From Loxodes magnus (taxonomy: Eukaryota > Ciliophora > Karyorelictea > Loxodida > Loxodidae), in the NCBI GenBank assembly GCA_946699065.1, contig CAMPDV010000096.1, positions 248,001 through 312,000 on the forward strand: a stretch of 64,000 nt of DNA, written 5' to 3'. Made by a program: the position numbers and the translations under genes. Below the pieces are notes generated by a model, which worked only from the letters and a program-made list of their open reading frames with translations, did not search any database and had not been told where the DNA came from. Position 1 is the stretch's first letter. Each line of letters starts with the position of its first letter. This document shows, piece by piece, positions 40,171 through 51,584 of this stretch.

Positions 40171-41178
40171 TCATATTGTTATTCCTTTTAGATCTCTACA
40201 TAAAACTATCCGTTCATTTAACATTTTAATAAGATGATTTTTATTTTGTACTAAGAATAAGAAAGAATAGCTATATAATTGTTAATTACTATAATAGTTA
40301 TATGTGGACTAATTATTTACAGTAATAATAATGTAAATTAAATGTTAAGAGTTTTGGAGTTCTTCAGGATTCCAACCGATTTCGCTCCGCCCTTTTTTTA
40401 ACGTGGATGTATACCACGGCCTTTTTTTGAATGTGGGTGACTACCACAATGAATTTTCCATGTTCCACTAAATAATTTCTATTTATAAATTCTTGAGTCG
40501 GTTATTCAAAGTTTTTTTAACATCTTTCATGTTTTTATTTCTTCTCTTTTTTTCAATTTTTATCATTTTTTTCAATTTTTTAATAAGTGATATTTCTACC
40601 TACAACATCAACAATGTTTGTCTATTTTTTTTATTCAACTAAGGCAAAACTAATTTTTCTATTTGTTCTATTCTTTTAATTAAACTTTTATCAACATTTT
40701 ATTCTATATTTATTTCTTAATCTTTTACTTAAGAAGGGAGGACTTCAATACTCATATTTACCCCTTGTTTGAAATTATTTTAAGACTGAGTATAGAGCTA
40801 TTGTTCTGTCACAATATTGTTTTATATAAGCTATTTCCTAAGAATTAATAGTTCGTTATTTTGATCCTCAATGTTATTCATAAGCTCTCTAATTCTTTCT
40901 CCTTTATTATATGTTTCTTCTTCATATTTAGAAATTAATTTTTTCATCTTTTCCATTTCAATTGAAAGCGAAGTACTCTCATTTACTTGTCCAACCATTA
41001 CTTTGCCTTCTGAAGAGGAGCTTGATAAGTGTTCCATTGATTTCTACTTCTTCTCTAGTTCTTTGTTAGCTCTTCTTCTTGTGTTCCTTGCCTAATTTTT
41101 AGATAGTCGAATATTCTATTCTATTCTATTCCATTTCCATTTTTAAATTATTTACAGTTCGTATAAGTTTCTATTCAT
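40171..41178 (-). CDS. basic/coiled-coil protein with Trp-rich tail, bZIP-like
   Basis: 335 residues from an in-frame ATG at 41178 to TGA at 40171. Residues 20-40 contain LSKNQARNTRRRANKELEKK. This resembles a bZIP basic region (Asn then Arg nine residues on), but the heptad leucines that should follow are poor. A helical coiled-coil part (residues 65-115, then about 170-235) comes next. Near residue 240 the sequence becomes tryptophan-rich (QWNMENSLWQS, PWYTSTLKKGR, EIGWNPEEL), partly encoded by two 30-bp tandem units. After about residue 270 the composition becomes AT-rich, so the true end could be nearer 40340. A DNA-binding role is a guess from the basic region. Confidence 0.6.
40387..40446. 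repeat. two 30-bp tandem units
   Basis: 40387-40416 and 40417-40446 are alike over 30 bases (poly-T, then GTGG...ATACCAC-type ends on the plus strand). Each unit also has short inverted GTGG/CCAC ends. On the minus strand they encode the Trp-rich part of the gene in frame. Confidence 0.75.
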
Positions 41179-41722
41179 ATTAGATTTTCTATTTAATTCT
41201 TTTAAATCCCCATATTAATTCCTAATTAAGTACTAAAGCTTTATAACTAATATATCAAATCCCTTATTCATCTTATTTCTTCCTGGCTATCTTTATGAAT
41301 ATAAAACTTGCTTATACATCTACGAATTAATGGTTGAAGATAGTATGATGAAGATAGATTGAATGTGTAGACTTAGATTTTATATAATAATATTAATTAA
41401 AAATGCATGAAATGCTTATACTAATTTCATGCTTAGTGCTTAGCAAAGCTTAGTAGAACTAAAACTAGGAATAAAAATCTCCTCCTAAGCTAGGTAATTG
41501 CTTATATAGAAAGTTAATCGTGAATAGGATTGGGTCTTATAATTCTATTTGCAGTCACTTTAGTTTACTGTGTCTTCTGCAGAAAGTCAAACTAATAGTA
41601 GAATTAGAAAGTAGAGGATGAAGCGATGTTTACCTATCAAGTCATTTAGATAGACAATTTTAAGGAAAAGCAGCCTCCAAAGAGTTCACTTAAAAAGAAA
41701 TGATTCCTTTTTTATTTAATAA
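41179..41722. other. intergenic between divergent genes
   Basis: 544 bases between two genes on opposite strands reading away from each other, holding both promoters. No motif recognised. Confidence 0.5.
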
Positions 41723-42941
41723 ATGAAATTAACATCACTCTGTTCTTTCTACTATCTATCTTTTATTCTCACTATTTCTTCACTTCAACTCTAACACTCT
41801 AGTAGCCAACTAGAAGATAAGCTAGATATTCAAGAGCATCAAGAAAATAAATTTCTGGAACGAAATGTCGCTGCTAAGGAGGAAATTAGTGACCGTTTTC
41901 TTGGTGCAAAGGAGAATAATACAGAAACTAAATAATCTACTGAATAAGATAAAAAAGAAGAAAAAGGAAGTAATGAAGAAGCAAATACTCAAGAAGAAAA
42001 GTAGCAGACGGGGGAAAAAAATAATCAGGAGAACTAGAAAAGTGGTGAAAGTAATTAAAGTGAAGAAAATAAAAACAGCTAGGGATAATAAAATAAGACA
42101 GAAAACAATGAAAATGAAAAAAATGAAGAGCAATAAAACAAAGACAATACTTAAGGTCATCCTACTTCTAATTAATAAAATTAAACAGAAAAAAATTAGA
42201 CTTAAGCCACCAAAGAGGACCAAAAAAGTAAAGAGGGCGAAAAAGGAAATTAGTAAACTAATGTAGAATAAACTGAAATCCAAAGTTAAGAAGAAAAGTC
42301 TTCAACTGAAGAACAGGGGAATGAAAAAAAATAAAAGGATAATCAAGAAACTGAAGAATCCGCTAAAAAAGAGCAACAGTAACAAAATGAAGAAAAAGCT
42401 AATTAACAACACTAAAGTGAGTAACAAGAAACCGAAAAAGAATAGACTTAAGATACGGAAAAATAATAAGAAGAGAGTCAAAAATAAGAAACTTAAAATC
42501 AAGAAGAAACTCAAAAACAAGAGGAGAAAGAGAAAACAGAAACTGAATAATAGCAAGCTGAGACTGAAAACGAATAAAATTAACAAAATTAGCAATAATC
42601 TACCAGTAAGATGTTATTTTCAGGCAATAAAACGGATTAAAATCCTAATTAAAACGGATGGATAAAATAAGAAGATATCCAAGAAGATTCTGACGACAGT
42701 TTAAAAGATAGTTCTCGTAATTCTTTATGCAGCATGATCAGTGATAGTTGGAACTACAGTAATAATCGCTCTTGGAGTAGTTTATTACGTCTTTTTTAGA
42801 TCGGGTACTTAGAGTTCCTAAGGATTTACTTAAGTAAAATTTCATGCAGCTTTAAACTTTCAGTGCCGTAACAGGAGTACAGCCAAGAAGAAGAGTATTG
42901 GATTCAGAAGATAAGGATTTCTGAGACTTCTTTATAATTGA
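41723..42941 (+). CDS. type I membrane protein with Gln/Glu-rich ectodomain
   Basis: 400 residues after removal of one 16-nt intron (42717-42732). A signal peptide (about 1-24) precedes about 290 residues of low-complexity Gln/Glu/Asn/Lys/Thr with many TAA/TAG glutamine codons. A 21-residue membrane helix follows (WSVIVGTTVIIALGVVYYVFF), with its first Trp encoded by TGA. The protein ends in a basic 45-residue tail. Without the intron the frame misses the helix and the tail. An 18-nt GTAAG...CAG stretch at 42606-42623 could be a second, frame-neutral intron. Both other strands of the low-complexity part give spurious Lys-rich or Leu-rich readings. Possibly a cell-surface coat protein; no family is recognised. 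Confidence 0.7.
42717..42732 (+). other. 16-nt intron
   Basis: GTAATTCTTTATGCAG. Its length shifts the frame by one, which is exactly what joins the acidic ectodomain to the membrane helix and basic tail. Confidence 0.65.
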
Positions 42942-44413
42942 AATATACATTTAAATCTTTATCATCTTACCTATTTATTAATTACTATCTATGAACTTTA
43001 TAGCATTTAACAAACCTCAATATAAGCGAAATGAATACGCTCTATTTTAAAGAATCAGTTGTAAAATGGCTTTATGATTAAGTAATATTAAACTCTTTTA
43101 TTCCATCATAAATTAAATCATTAAATGTGATAATCCAGTTAAATTAAATAAAAAGTTACTCATAAAACGCTAAAATATTGGTACAAGTTTAATAACTGAA
43201 ATCCCTTTTAGTAATAGCTTAAGGAATATATAATAATAAAAAATTGAAGGATAGTAAGATACTATGGAAACTAACTCAACTTAATAGATAATAATAAACT
43301 ATAAAATATTCAAATATTTAAAAGTCCTTTTTTATTCTAGATAAAATGACCAAAACGCGAAGTTTTGAGCAACCTTTAAATTATATAATAGAACGATTCC
43401 ATTGATATAATATAAACAAAGGCATGAAAATATTATATTTAAAATTATAATCTATTTACTCTATCAAAATAATAAATAGTAAACTATTATAATTGCTAAT
43501 TTTTAAATAAATATTATACTTTAAATCTGATTAAATATATAGAAGTTAGGTTTATAGCAAAATTATTAAAAAAAGTTTATTTATCAAGATAAATCAATTA
43601 GATTTTCTCAATAACCAGCTTAATTATATCTTTAATAATTAAATGACCATTAAATAAATTTTCAATCGTAGGATTTTGCTTTTAATATGCTTAGTTATTT
43701 TTTCTGATCTTTCAAGATGTTTTGATATCGAGAATGAATTACTTATGGAATTTATTCTATTTATGCCTTAAAAAAAGCAATTCTAAGAAATATAAATTCT
43801 TGTAGCAAAACTGCTTTATAAAGAAAATAAATTTGACTAAATCTAAAAATAGATTTTCTTAGTTCTATTTACAAATTATGCTTTTTTATCTATTATACGA
43901 TTTACTCAAGGGAAGATAGAATTTAGCTTAATCTAGTCTTCATTAGAATTAGCATAAATATTTATTCATTAACTAGCAGGAATACAATAAGTGACAAATG
44001 ATCATATAAAGGATATGACAATCACAATTTACTATCCAGTTGAATTAAAAAAATAAGAAACAATGAATACGAAAGCAATAAAGTTGATTGCTATAATAAA
44101 GATAAAATAGAGAGGTAGCTATTTTAATTATCTTAAAGGGCTTCTCATAAAAATAAGTTATATTTTTGCTAATATTCATATAATTATATCTTTTAGGTAT
44201 TTGAGCTTGATATTATCCCTTTAAAGCTTAATGTTATAAGATCTAAATTTACTTGGAATTAAAAATTATTACTGTTAAGATAAAAGTGAAAGATGCATTT
44301 GAGGAGAAGGATGGTTTTGGAAAATGAAGGATAGATGAGGTAAATTTGAGTATACAAATATATTTAAAATATTAATTAAAAAATTAATAATTGAAAGGGC
44401 ATAATGAAACATC
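42942..44413. other. intergenic, AT-rich, between convergent genes
   Basis: 1.5 kb. I tested the less AT-rich part at 43640-44300 on the plus strand. No frame gives a convincing protein, and the candidate frame hits TGA codons at random density. Confidence 0.45.
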
Positions 44414-45097
44414 TCAATAAGATTGGTTCTTTGCAATAGCTATTTTCTGGAAAGCTTCAGTAGCCAAGGGATGTCTATTTTTGTCAGGATGAACTTCCAG
44501 ACAAAGCTTATAATATTCACTACTTTGCGTCATTAGTACTCTCAGCTAGTCAAAGCTCATTCCCAGTATCTTGTACACATAATAAGCTTGCTCATAACTC
44601 ACCTCCTTGTTACAAGAAGTAAAATCTTAAGCTTGCTATTGAATTGTTTATTCTTGAGAATCATCGACTGAACTTTTCCTCCTCATCAAAGAAGTGAAAG
44701 CATCTGAATCACTACACTTCCTTTTAGCTTGTGTGAATAAAGCTTGCTATTCTTCAGCTTGAGCCTCCCAAAACTATTCTTCCTCTCTCTTTATTCTAAG
44801 TTTTTTCTCTTTTTTTGTGATTTTGGCGCATTCCTCGCACCATCTAAGCTTAGGAAGAGGACATTCTCAGACATGTCCTCTTTTACACTCAAATTTTATT
44901 CCATCTTCAGTATCTAGCACAACTCCATCTCTTTTCTTAGCAAATCTTTTAACTCTTTCTATCTGCGAAGGAGTTAACGAAAAGTAGTACGAGAAATTTT
45001 TTTGTTAAGAGTCAGAATATTCTTCTTTAGCAATCCGAGACCTACAAAAATTCAATGAGGGAATAAATTTACGTTGCTATTGCTATTTCTCGACCAT
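44414..45097 (-). CDS. J-domain protein with N-terminal zinc-binding motif
   Basis: Co-chaperone that would recruit Hsp70 through its J domain. 227 residues, ATG to TGA. The J domain is C-terminal: YKILGM, then YYKLCLEVHPDKN with HPD at 202-204, then FQKIAIAKNQ to the very end, so it lacks the usual last helix or ends with it. The middle is charged and helical. Near residue 75-105 FECKRGHVWECP and RWCEECAK give a C-x3-H...C...C-x2-C cluster like treble-clef zinc sites. The Trp after GHV is an in-frame TGA. The combination of such a cluster before a terminal J domain is not one I can name. Confidence 0.8.
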
Positions 45098-45650
45098 TTT
45101 AAAAGACTTAATAAATGTCACTAATTTAAATAATTATTACACCAACAATAACGTCCAATAACCTAGTTCTGTCTTTCCTAATTCCTTCTATTCTCTTTTT
45201 CTAAGAGACTAATACTAGAAAGTACTTTAAGCTATCATCAAGTAAGTATTTTATGTCTTATTAGTATTATAGACAGTATTCCTATAAGGATAATAGATTT
45301 GATAACAGAATAAATTATGCAAATAAATTAAGACAATCTGATATCTCTAATTTTACCCTAATAAATTAGCTTATATTTTCACAAATCTAGTTACAATAGA
45401 AATTGAAGCTTTAGAACATGAGATTGATCTTAAGACTAATAAACTTTAAGAGGGGAAAGAAAGCAAAAGAAGAATAAATCTATAGTATGACATTATGTTA
45501 TCCTCATAAATTTATTTATTACTTATTTATCAAAAAGCCAATTGATAGTGCCTCCTTTTTATAAATTAGTAAAAGAAGTTTGAATAGTTATATTGATAGA
45601 ATGTAAAATCATCTAAGATAGTTAAAATACACTAAGATAACAGAAAGCTA
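45098..45650. other. intergenic, AT-rich
   Basis: 553 bases between two minus-strand genes. It should contain the J-protein promoter. No other signal seen. Confidence 0.5.
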
Positions 45651-46625
45651 TCATGAATACTCTTGGTTCTTTTTTAAATATCTTATCTCTTCAGTTTTCC
45701 TCTATTTTATTCTAAAATCTTAAATAACCTTCTTATGTTCCTTCTTGCTTTACTAAACCTGTATTCTAAGTTTTTGCTAGAACTTGCTATTATCTGGAAA
45801 TTTAAGAGGTTATTTAGGATGTCAAATTCCTTTTGTATGTAAGTTCATTACAGTTCTATTATAAAGATCCGTTTCTTAATCTTGTAAATAATATTCTGGA
45901 AGGAGATACATAGCTGATATATCCAGTTACTATTTTATCGTTTTAGAGTGATTTTTTATTTTCGTCTTTATTCTTTCAAATTTATATTTAGGTACTTTTG
46001 TTTTCTTGGATTACACTTAAATACATTTACATTAAAAAGCTCCACAAATATAGCATTCCAGTTTAAATGAGCTATTTAGATTCTTGCTAGGAGTTTTTCT
46101 AAGTCTTTGATCTAATTAATTAATTTCATTCTGATGTATTTCTTAATATTTCTTGCAAGCATTTAGTCTTTTTTTTACAGACATCAGCTTTAACTATCCA
46201 AGAAGTTAATTCTAAGAAGCAATGTTTCTTTTTTCTCTTTCCTTTTCTCCTCTTACTTCTAGTATTTTTTCATTTGCTCTATCAAAATTAATATTTAAAG
46301 TGGGTATTCAATTAAAGTTATCTCCTTCTAAGTTTTCTCTCTTTGGTTAAATAATCTAGCTTACAAGGCTTTCACATTTACTATGAACCTCACTTTATTA
46401 CTCTTAAACTACTTTAGTAAAGAGCAAAGGATTTTGATATGCTCTCACTTACTATAAATCTTGAAGATTAATGATTTAAGTCTTTTCTGGATCTGTTATA
46501 ACGTTAGTTTTAAAATAGAACGATAATCTTCTGGGACTTTTATTATGCTTATAGAAGAAATTTTGTGGTTTGTCAGTATCTATATAGCTTTAAGGAAAAG
46601 CTTCTATTGAAAAAATATCATTCAT
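45651..46625 (-). CDS. hypothetical basic protein with CxxC knuckle
   Basis: 324 residues, ATG to TGA in one frame (975 bases). Highly charged, with helical Lys/Glu/Arg-rich segments (about 125-180 and 290-324). A small cysteine cluster near residue 200 (CYICGAFQCKC) could bind zinc. Two TGA codons read as Trp (FNWIP, KGIWHP). GC content and the balanced use of all residues support a real gene. No family is recognised. Confidence 0.75.
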
Positions 46626-47312
46626 TTTAACATTAATTTTAGATAAAAATCCTAAGTATTTTAAAACTTAGTATAACGAAACAACTCTAAAATTGTATAT
46701 CATACTACTCAGAATTATAAGATAAGGAAGAACTGTATTTATAATGCTAATTCTTAGATTGTCTATCTGCTTAAGCTTAATTGCTTCATATTACTTAATT
46801 ATATGACTTTTCGCATTATTATTTAATAATAAATATACAGAATAATCCCTCTTTTCTATGATATCTGATATTATAATGGTTTGCAGTAAATTCAAATATT
46901 TTAGTTATTATTTGAATACAAAATTTACTTAAGTTTATTTACTAATTTCCATCATCCTATCAGTTATTAATTTTAATCAACAAATAGAAATATAGAAATT
47001 TAGCTTTATTGGCTTTATTAAGATCTATTTCTGAATAGTTTCATTAAAGTGTATTAATAAAATGTACTTACTCCTTTATTACCTAGACTACTTCAAAGCA
47101 TTTATTTAATCTAAGATCAATGTTAAATGTGCTTCTTACACCTTCTTTAATATCCTTGGCTTTCTAGTAGTATAAGCAATAAATCAAAGAATAGAGGTTG
47201 AATTAGGATAATTTTGTATGATTAATTTAATAAATATTAAAAGATTATTAAAGTAGCCAGTTGCTTATAACGATATATTTGAAACTGCTATATTTCTACT
47301 TTAGTTTAAAAT
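46626..47312. other. intergenic between divergent genes
   Basis: 687 AT-rich bases between genes reading outward, so both promoters should lie here. Nothing recognised. Confidence 0.5.
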
Positions 47313-48452
47313 ATGTAAAATACTATCGATTCTTTGGAGGATTAGCTTCTTAAGCACTCTAATTTAGATTTGTAACTCTTTAGGAGATACTTCATTGAAA
47401 TCTTTGGAGGTGAATAAATTTATACTCTTGAATGCGGAAATATTGAATATCCTCCTTTGATACTTCTTCATGGATATGGATCAACTTCTTCTTTCTTTTA
47501 TAAGATTTTCAAAATTCTAATTTAGAAATTCAGAGTAATATGCATGGATTTGAGAGGATTTGCTAGATCTAGCAAGCCTAGATTTGCATGTAAGACTTGC
47601 AATGATACTGAATACTTCTTTGTGTCTGCTTTAGAGTCTATAATTGATAACTAGAGGATAGATATGAAAGGGTATTAAAAGTTCTATTTAAGTGGACATA
47701 GTTTAGGAGGGTATGTATGTATGGCTTATGCCTTAAAACATCCTGAACAAATCTAAGAATTGATTTTATTGAGTCCTTTAGGCTTTAGAGCATAAGCAAA
47801 CTAAGAATAGATAGAGAAAAGACTAAAGGAAATGCCATTTGTAAAGAGATTAATTTTTAGGTTTATGAGATACCTTATGATAGAAAAAGATCTATCTCCG
47901 CTAACACTTTTAAGGAAGATGCCTTTTAAGAAAAAAATGATTTAAAAGTTTTACACAAGAAGAAGGTTTAACTTCCTTCCTGTTTAGGAAATTGCTGTTA
48001 TGGAAGATTTAATCTTAAAAATTTACTCTTAAACTGGCTCAGGAGATAACTGCCTCACAAGACTTTTAGATGGATTCTGACCTCGCGAACCTTTTCCATT
48101 TCGCATTTCAGAAGAATTCGATCTCCCAATTAAATTTATATTTGGGGATGTAGAAAATGACTATATGTTTGATGAAATAATGCATGAACTAGTGAAGTAT
48201 GGAAATCGATAATTAATCTTAATTAGCAACGCAGGACATTAGTTGATTTTCTAGTAGCCAGAAGAAACAGCTAATGCTATGGTGGGTAACTCATAAGATT
48301 AAACCTAAAATATTTCCTTAAATACTTTTCAATCAATTTGTATTTCTAAATCTATTATAAGCATTTAATTGTAGCTTCCCTTATATTCAAGCTGTATAAT
48401 ACAAAACTTATTTATAGCTCAATATGAAATAAGCTATTACGCTAATATTTGA
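47313..48452 (+). CDS. alpha/beta hydrolase, ABHD4/5 (CGI-58)-like
   Basis: Serine hydrolase probably acting on lipids. 379 residues. The oxyanion LLHGYGS is at about 51, the nucleophile GHSLGG has S130, the acid is D279 (FGDVENDYM) and the base is H309 (NAGHQLIFQQPEE). GHSLGGYVCMAYALKHPE followed by LILLSPLGF matches the ABHD4/5 branch. That branch often has an HX4D acyltransferase motif after the catalytic His. Here the sixth position is Gln (HQLIFQ), so that activity is not expected. W256 is encoded by TGA in a conserved Gly-aromatic-Pro segment. The start codon is followed by TAA (Gln). The last 55 residues go beyond the usual domain end and are less certain. Confidence 0.85.
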
Positions 48453-48841
48453 TCATTTATCTTGAATCTTTACTATTAGCTTCTAGGTCTTTAGTAGATT
48501 TAGACAGGAGAAAGGTCAAATTAATAGTAGCAGAAAATTGTTTATAATAATTAAATATATTTATTTAATAAAGTCATAATATTTTAGAAATATATCTTAC
48601 TCTTATTGTAAGTAGAGTAAATAAACCTCTATTCTAAACTTAGGATTTTTTATAACAGTTTAACACTTTTATAATATAACGGCTGATTGAATCTAGAAAT
48701 AAAAAATTGAATCAAGGAAGAATGCTTTAATGATTTTATATCCCAATATGATAGAAAAGGCTAATCTTTTTATTTTCTTTTGATTATATTTTATTATTAA
48801 TGATAATAATCAATTATAATGATATCACCTTTTAATTAAAT
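48453..48841. other. intergenic between convergent genes
   Basis: 389 AT-rich bases between two stops. No signal identified. Confidence 0.5.
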
Positions 48842-49534
48842 TCATAACTGTTTTAAACTTTTTTCTTTAATATTAAATTTTCAATCTTCTTTTGGATAAT
48901 TTTCCTTAAATACATATCTACCAGAAATATATTAACCTTTTTAATTATAGGTATCTTGCTTCAGTCAAGTTCAATTACAGTCATATATAGTCATCTTCTT
49001 TAATGAGAAAATCCGACATCCATCAAAACTTCACTTCCTTTACACATCTTTTTTTCTATATAGTAGGTCTTCTGGATTGCAACATAAATTACTTAACTAT
49101 TTCCATTTCCTAAAGTTTTTATTAATTATTTTTACTATAATATTCAGTATAATTTTAAATATATTTATATTTTCTGCAATATTAGCATTTTTTCTTCTCT
49201 TTATTATATTAATTTTTACTGGCAGAATAGTTGGTTCTACTTCAATGGGGTTATTTATTGATATATTTAAAAAATGAGATTTCAGTCAACTGAAATAGTT
49301 AATTAATTTAATTTAAATTTGTTCAATTCTGAAATTATCTGACTATGGATTTCTGCTCTTTGATATTAAAGTAACCTACTGATTTTTCTTTCAAGCTTTG
49401 AGTTAAATTATCATTTTTATTTTACATTTTTTGAAGTTCTTGAAGTATTTTTACTGATCGCTGCTTGAGAGAGATATCCTTTTTCTAATAAAATCTTTGA
49501 AAGAAATGCTAATTTTTTTAATCTTATTAGCATA
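48842..49534 (-). CDS. hypothetical protein, 230 residues
   Basis: One frame from ATG at 49534 to TGA at 48842 (693 bases). The N-terminal half is Lys/Ile-rich. The C-terminal 90 residues have a balanced, protein-like composition (SFDGCRIFSLKKMTIYDCNW, then GRYVFKENYPKEDW) with four TGA tryptophans. No family is recognised. The opposite strand at 49077-49277 gives a hydrophobic open piece that I take as its shadow. Confidence 0.6.
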
Positions 49535-49885
49535 GTAAAGCTAATTAGGAGAGTTACTCTCAATTTTTAATTACAAATTGGTTGAGATAAAAGCTAGCTA
49601 ATTAAATTCTTACCTAACTAAAGAGTATTAAACTCATCTTTAAATTAAATAATTAAGGATTATTTCTTAGCAAATCTGATCTATAGCAATCATATTGTTT
49701 GCTAGTTAAATAAAAATTGCATATAATTACTTATGAATAAACTTACAGAAAAGCCTATTCCTTAGAATAAAATAAGCTAAATATATTAATGTATAAGAGT
49801 TAAAAAGAAGTCATTCAATTCAAATCTAATCTCTAACTCTAAGAGAGAAACTAATATTATAAGTAAAATTTGTTATTATATAATA
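49535..49885. other. short spacer
   Basis: 351 AT-rich bases between two minus-strand genes. No feature seen. Confidence 0.45.
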
Positions 49886-50703
49886 TCAAATTAACTATTC
49901 ATATTTCTAGCATTTAATAATAGTGCTGTAACTATGTTTATGAAGCTAGTGTTTGAAAGAACCAATAATGATATTATCATATATTAATAACACTTTTCAT
50001 TAGACATACTTAAAAGCTATCAAGGATTTATTGCTATTGGGCTCATAGCATCAATTTCTTTTCTTCATTTTGTTTATAAAAATAGCATTATATGAATCTT
50101 AATTAAGAAATAACTCTCTTAAATAGAAGATAGTTGCTTTGTGTGAGTTTTTTAACTCTATTCACTTTATGAACTTTAATATTCTTCTTTCTAAGCTTAA
50201 TTAAATCACAGTCTAATCCTATAATAGCTTACTCTCTCTCGTTAGATAATAAATTCGGGTATAAAATTTCATCCTAGTTAGGTTAGTTCCGTTGTAATCT
50301 CCTTGGAATATTTCAAATAATGAAATATCTTTAACTTATGATTAATGTTTATCAACTCTTCAGATAAGCTAGTTTCTGGAGTAATCTATGAATGCAAATA
50401 GTTATATTTAATCTTAATTCACTCGAACTTTCACTTAAATGGCTTTTTTAAAAATGATCTGCGAATTATCATTTTTAAAATCAAGATTAAAGCACTCATT
50501 CTCTTTCCATTTGATCCATTCATCTTTCTTATTACTTTCTAATCAATAAGTTGTTTTAAAAAAAGGCTTCAGTCATTAAAATTAGTATTTTAGATATCTT
50601 TTTGTATTTGTTAGAAAAGTGTTTTATATAAGTATTTTTATAATAAATCCTTTAATTTTGTTTAAAAGATATCTAGTTTGTCTATTATAATATAAAATGG
50701 CAT
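49886..50703 (-). CDS. hypothetical protein, frame change unresolved
   Basis: About 260-270 residues. From 50703 (ATG CCA TTT) the frame reads well to about 50560 (DKLDIFQTKLKDLLQKYLY, then NFNDWSLFLKQLI). From about 50555 to the TGA at 49886 a second frame reads well (KKDEWIKWKENE, FAFIDYSRNQLIWRVD, ISLFEIFQGDYNGTN, ERRILKFIKWIE). A shift of two bases modulo three is needed between them. The only GT...AG fit is a 41-nt stretch starting GTAATAAG, longer than the other introns here, so a sequence error or a broken gene is also possible. The second part has the feel of a lipid-binding START-type fold (IDYSR...W), but this is weak. The start lies within seven bases of the divergent neighbour's start. 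Confidence 0.5.
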
Positions 50704-51369
50704 CTAAGAAATAATAAACCTCTCCAGCAAAACTAATAATTTGCCAGGCTTAGCTAATTATTTCTGTTTGTTACAGGTAATTAGAAGCTAGCAAAAGAAG
50801 TTTAAGAACTTAAATAAATGACTTAATCTCTCATGCTAACCATTAGAGAATTGTTAAATGAATAGAATTATAAGCAAGAAATTAAGTAATAGACTATTTC
50901 CTAAGAGATGGAAAGGTAGTTGGTCAATTTAAGATAAAATTTTGACCAGAAGATCAGTTAACTGAAGTGTAATAAGCTCTATTTTCTTTTAGATTTGGAA
51001 TCAAAAGGAAAAGAGAGTCCGTACTTAAGCTTCTCCTATTAGAAAAGAAAAAATAGATGTCGATATTGCAATAATTAGGGACATAAGGTTAAAACTAGTG
51101 CTTCAGATTTAAGAAAAACAATGTTAAGTAACAGAAAGAGGAATTTAAAACCTATTCAATATATATTGCTAAGCAAGCAGAAGAATTTACTAAAAAATAA
51201 TATTCAAATCATACTTAGAGGTTCCAAAAATCACAGATGCAATAAGACGATACATGAGATGACAAGTAGAATTTGACTTTCAAGCAATAGTAAGAGGAGA
51301 AAACAAAAAATGTATAAGGATTTATTATCCAGAAAATCCAGAAGAATACGAATTTGAGACCTATTGATT
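50697..51369 (+). CDS. probable coiled-coil/zinc-knuckle protein, frames unresolved
   Basis: Starts at ATG GCA TCT (50697). A 19-nt GTTTGTTACAGGTAATTAG stretch near 50771-50790 would join the first exon to a good coiled-coil frame (LAKEVQELKQM, QEMERQLVNLRQNFDQKI). That frame runs into a cysteine cluster CRYCNNQGHK near 51055-51090, resembling the start of a CCHC knuckle. After that, coding signal moves to other frames; the end with a natural composition (VEFDFQAIVRGENKKC, YYPENPEEYEFETY) stops at TGA 51367-51369. Further introns or sequence errors must be assumed, so the product cannot be given in full. No family is recognised. Confidence 0.45.
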
Positions 51370-51584
51370 AATGTAAATCTCAACTGACTCTAATTCGTGA
51401 TAAATCGAATAAAGGCGACACAACGTTAATATATTATATATTATTTATTGTTATCATATTTTTCAGGGCATCTTTTTACCCGTATTTTATTAATCACTAT
51501 CCCAAATTGCTTAATTATTTAAGTCTTCTATACCCTCGAATGAAATTATATTAAGAAGCACTTATTTTCTTCTATTTTCTGCTA

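Noticed and set aside
41865-42665. Lys-rich plus-strand and Leu-rich minus-strand open frames
   Set aside because: They are other-frame shadows of the Gln/Glu-rich membrane protein gene, whose frame has a signal peptide and joins to a membrane helix.
43644-44302. Possible plus-strand gene between convergent genes
   Set aside because: On careful reading the frame is not continuous, hits TGA early at 43990, and the other frames carry TGA at random density.
49110-49135. 26-nt intron in the 230-residue gene
   Set aside because: It only seemed needed because of a reading slip; the frame is continuous without it.
49077-49277. Hydrophobic plus-strand open frame
   Set aside because: It lies opposite the minus-strand gene 48842-49534, whose composition is more protein-like, and it has no proper ATG at its start.
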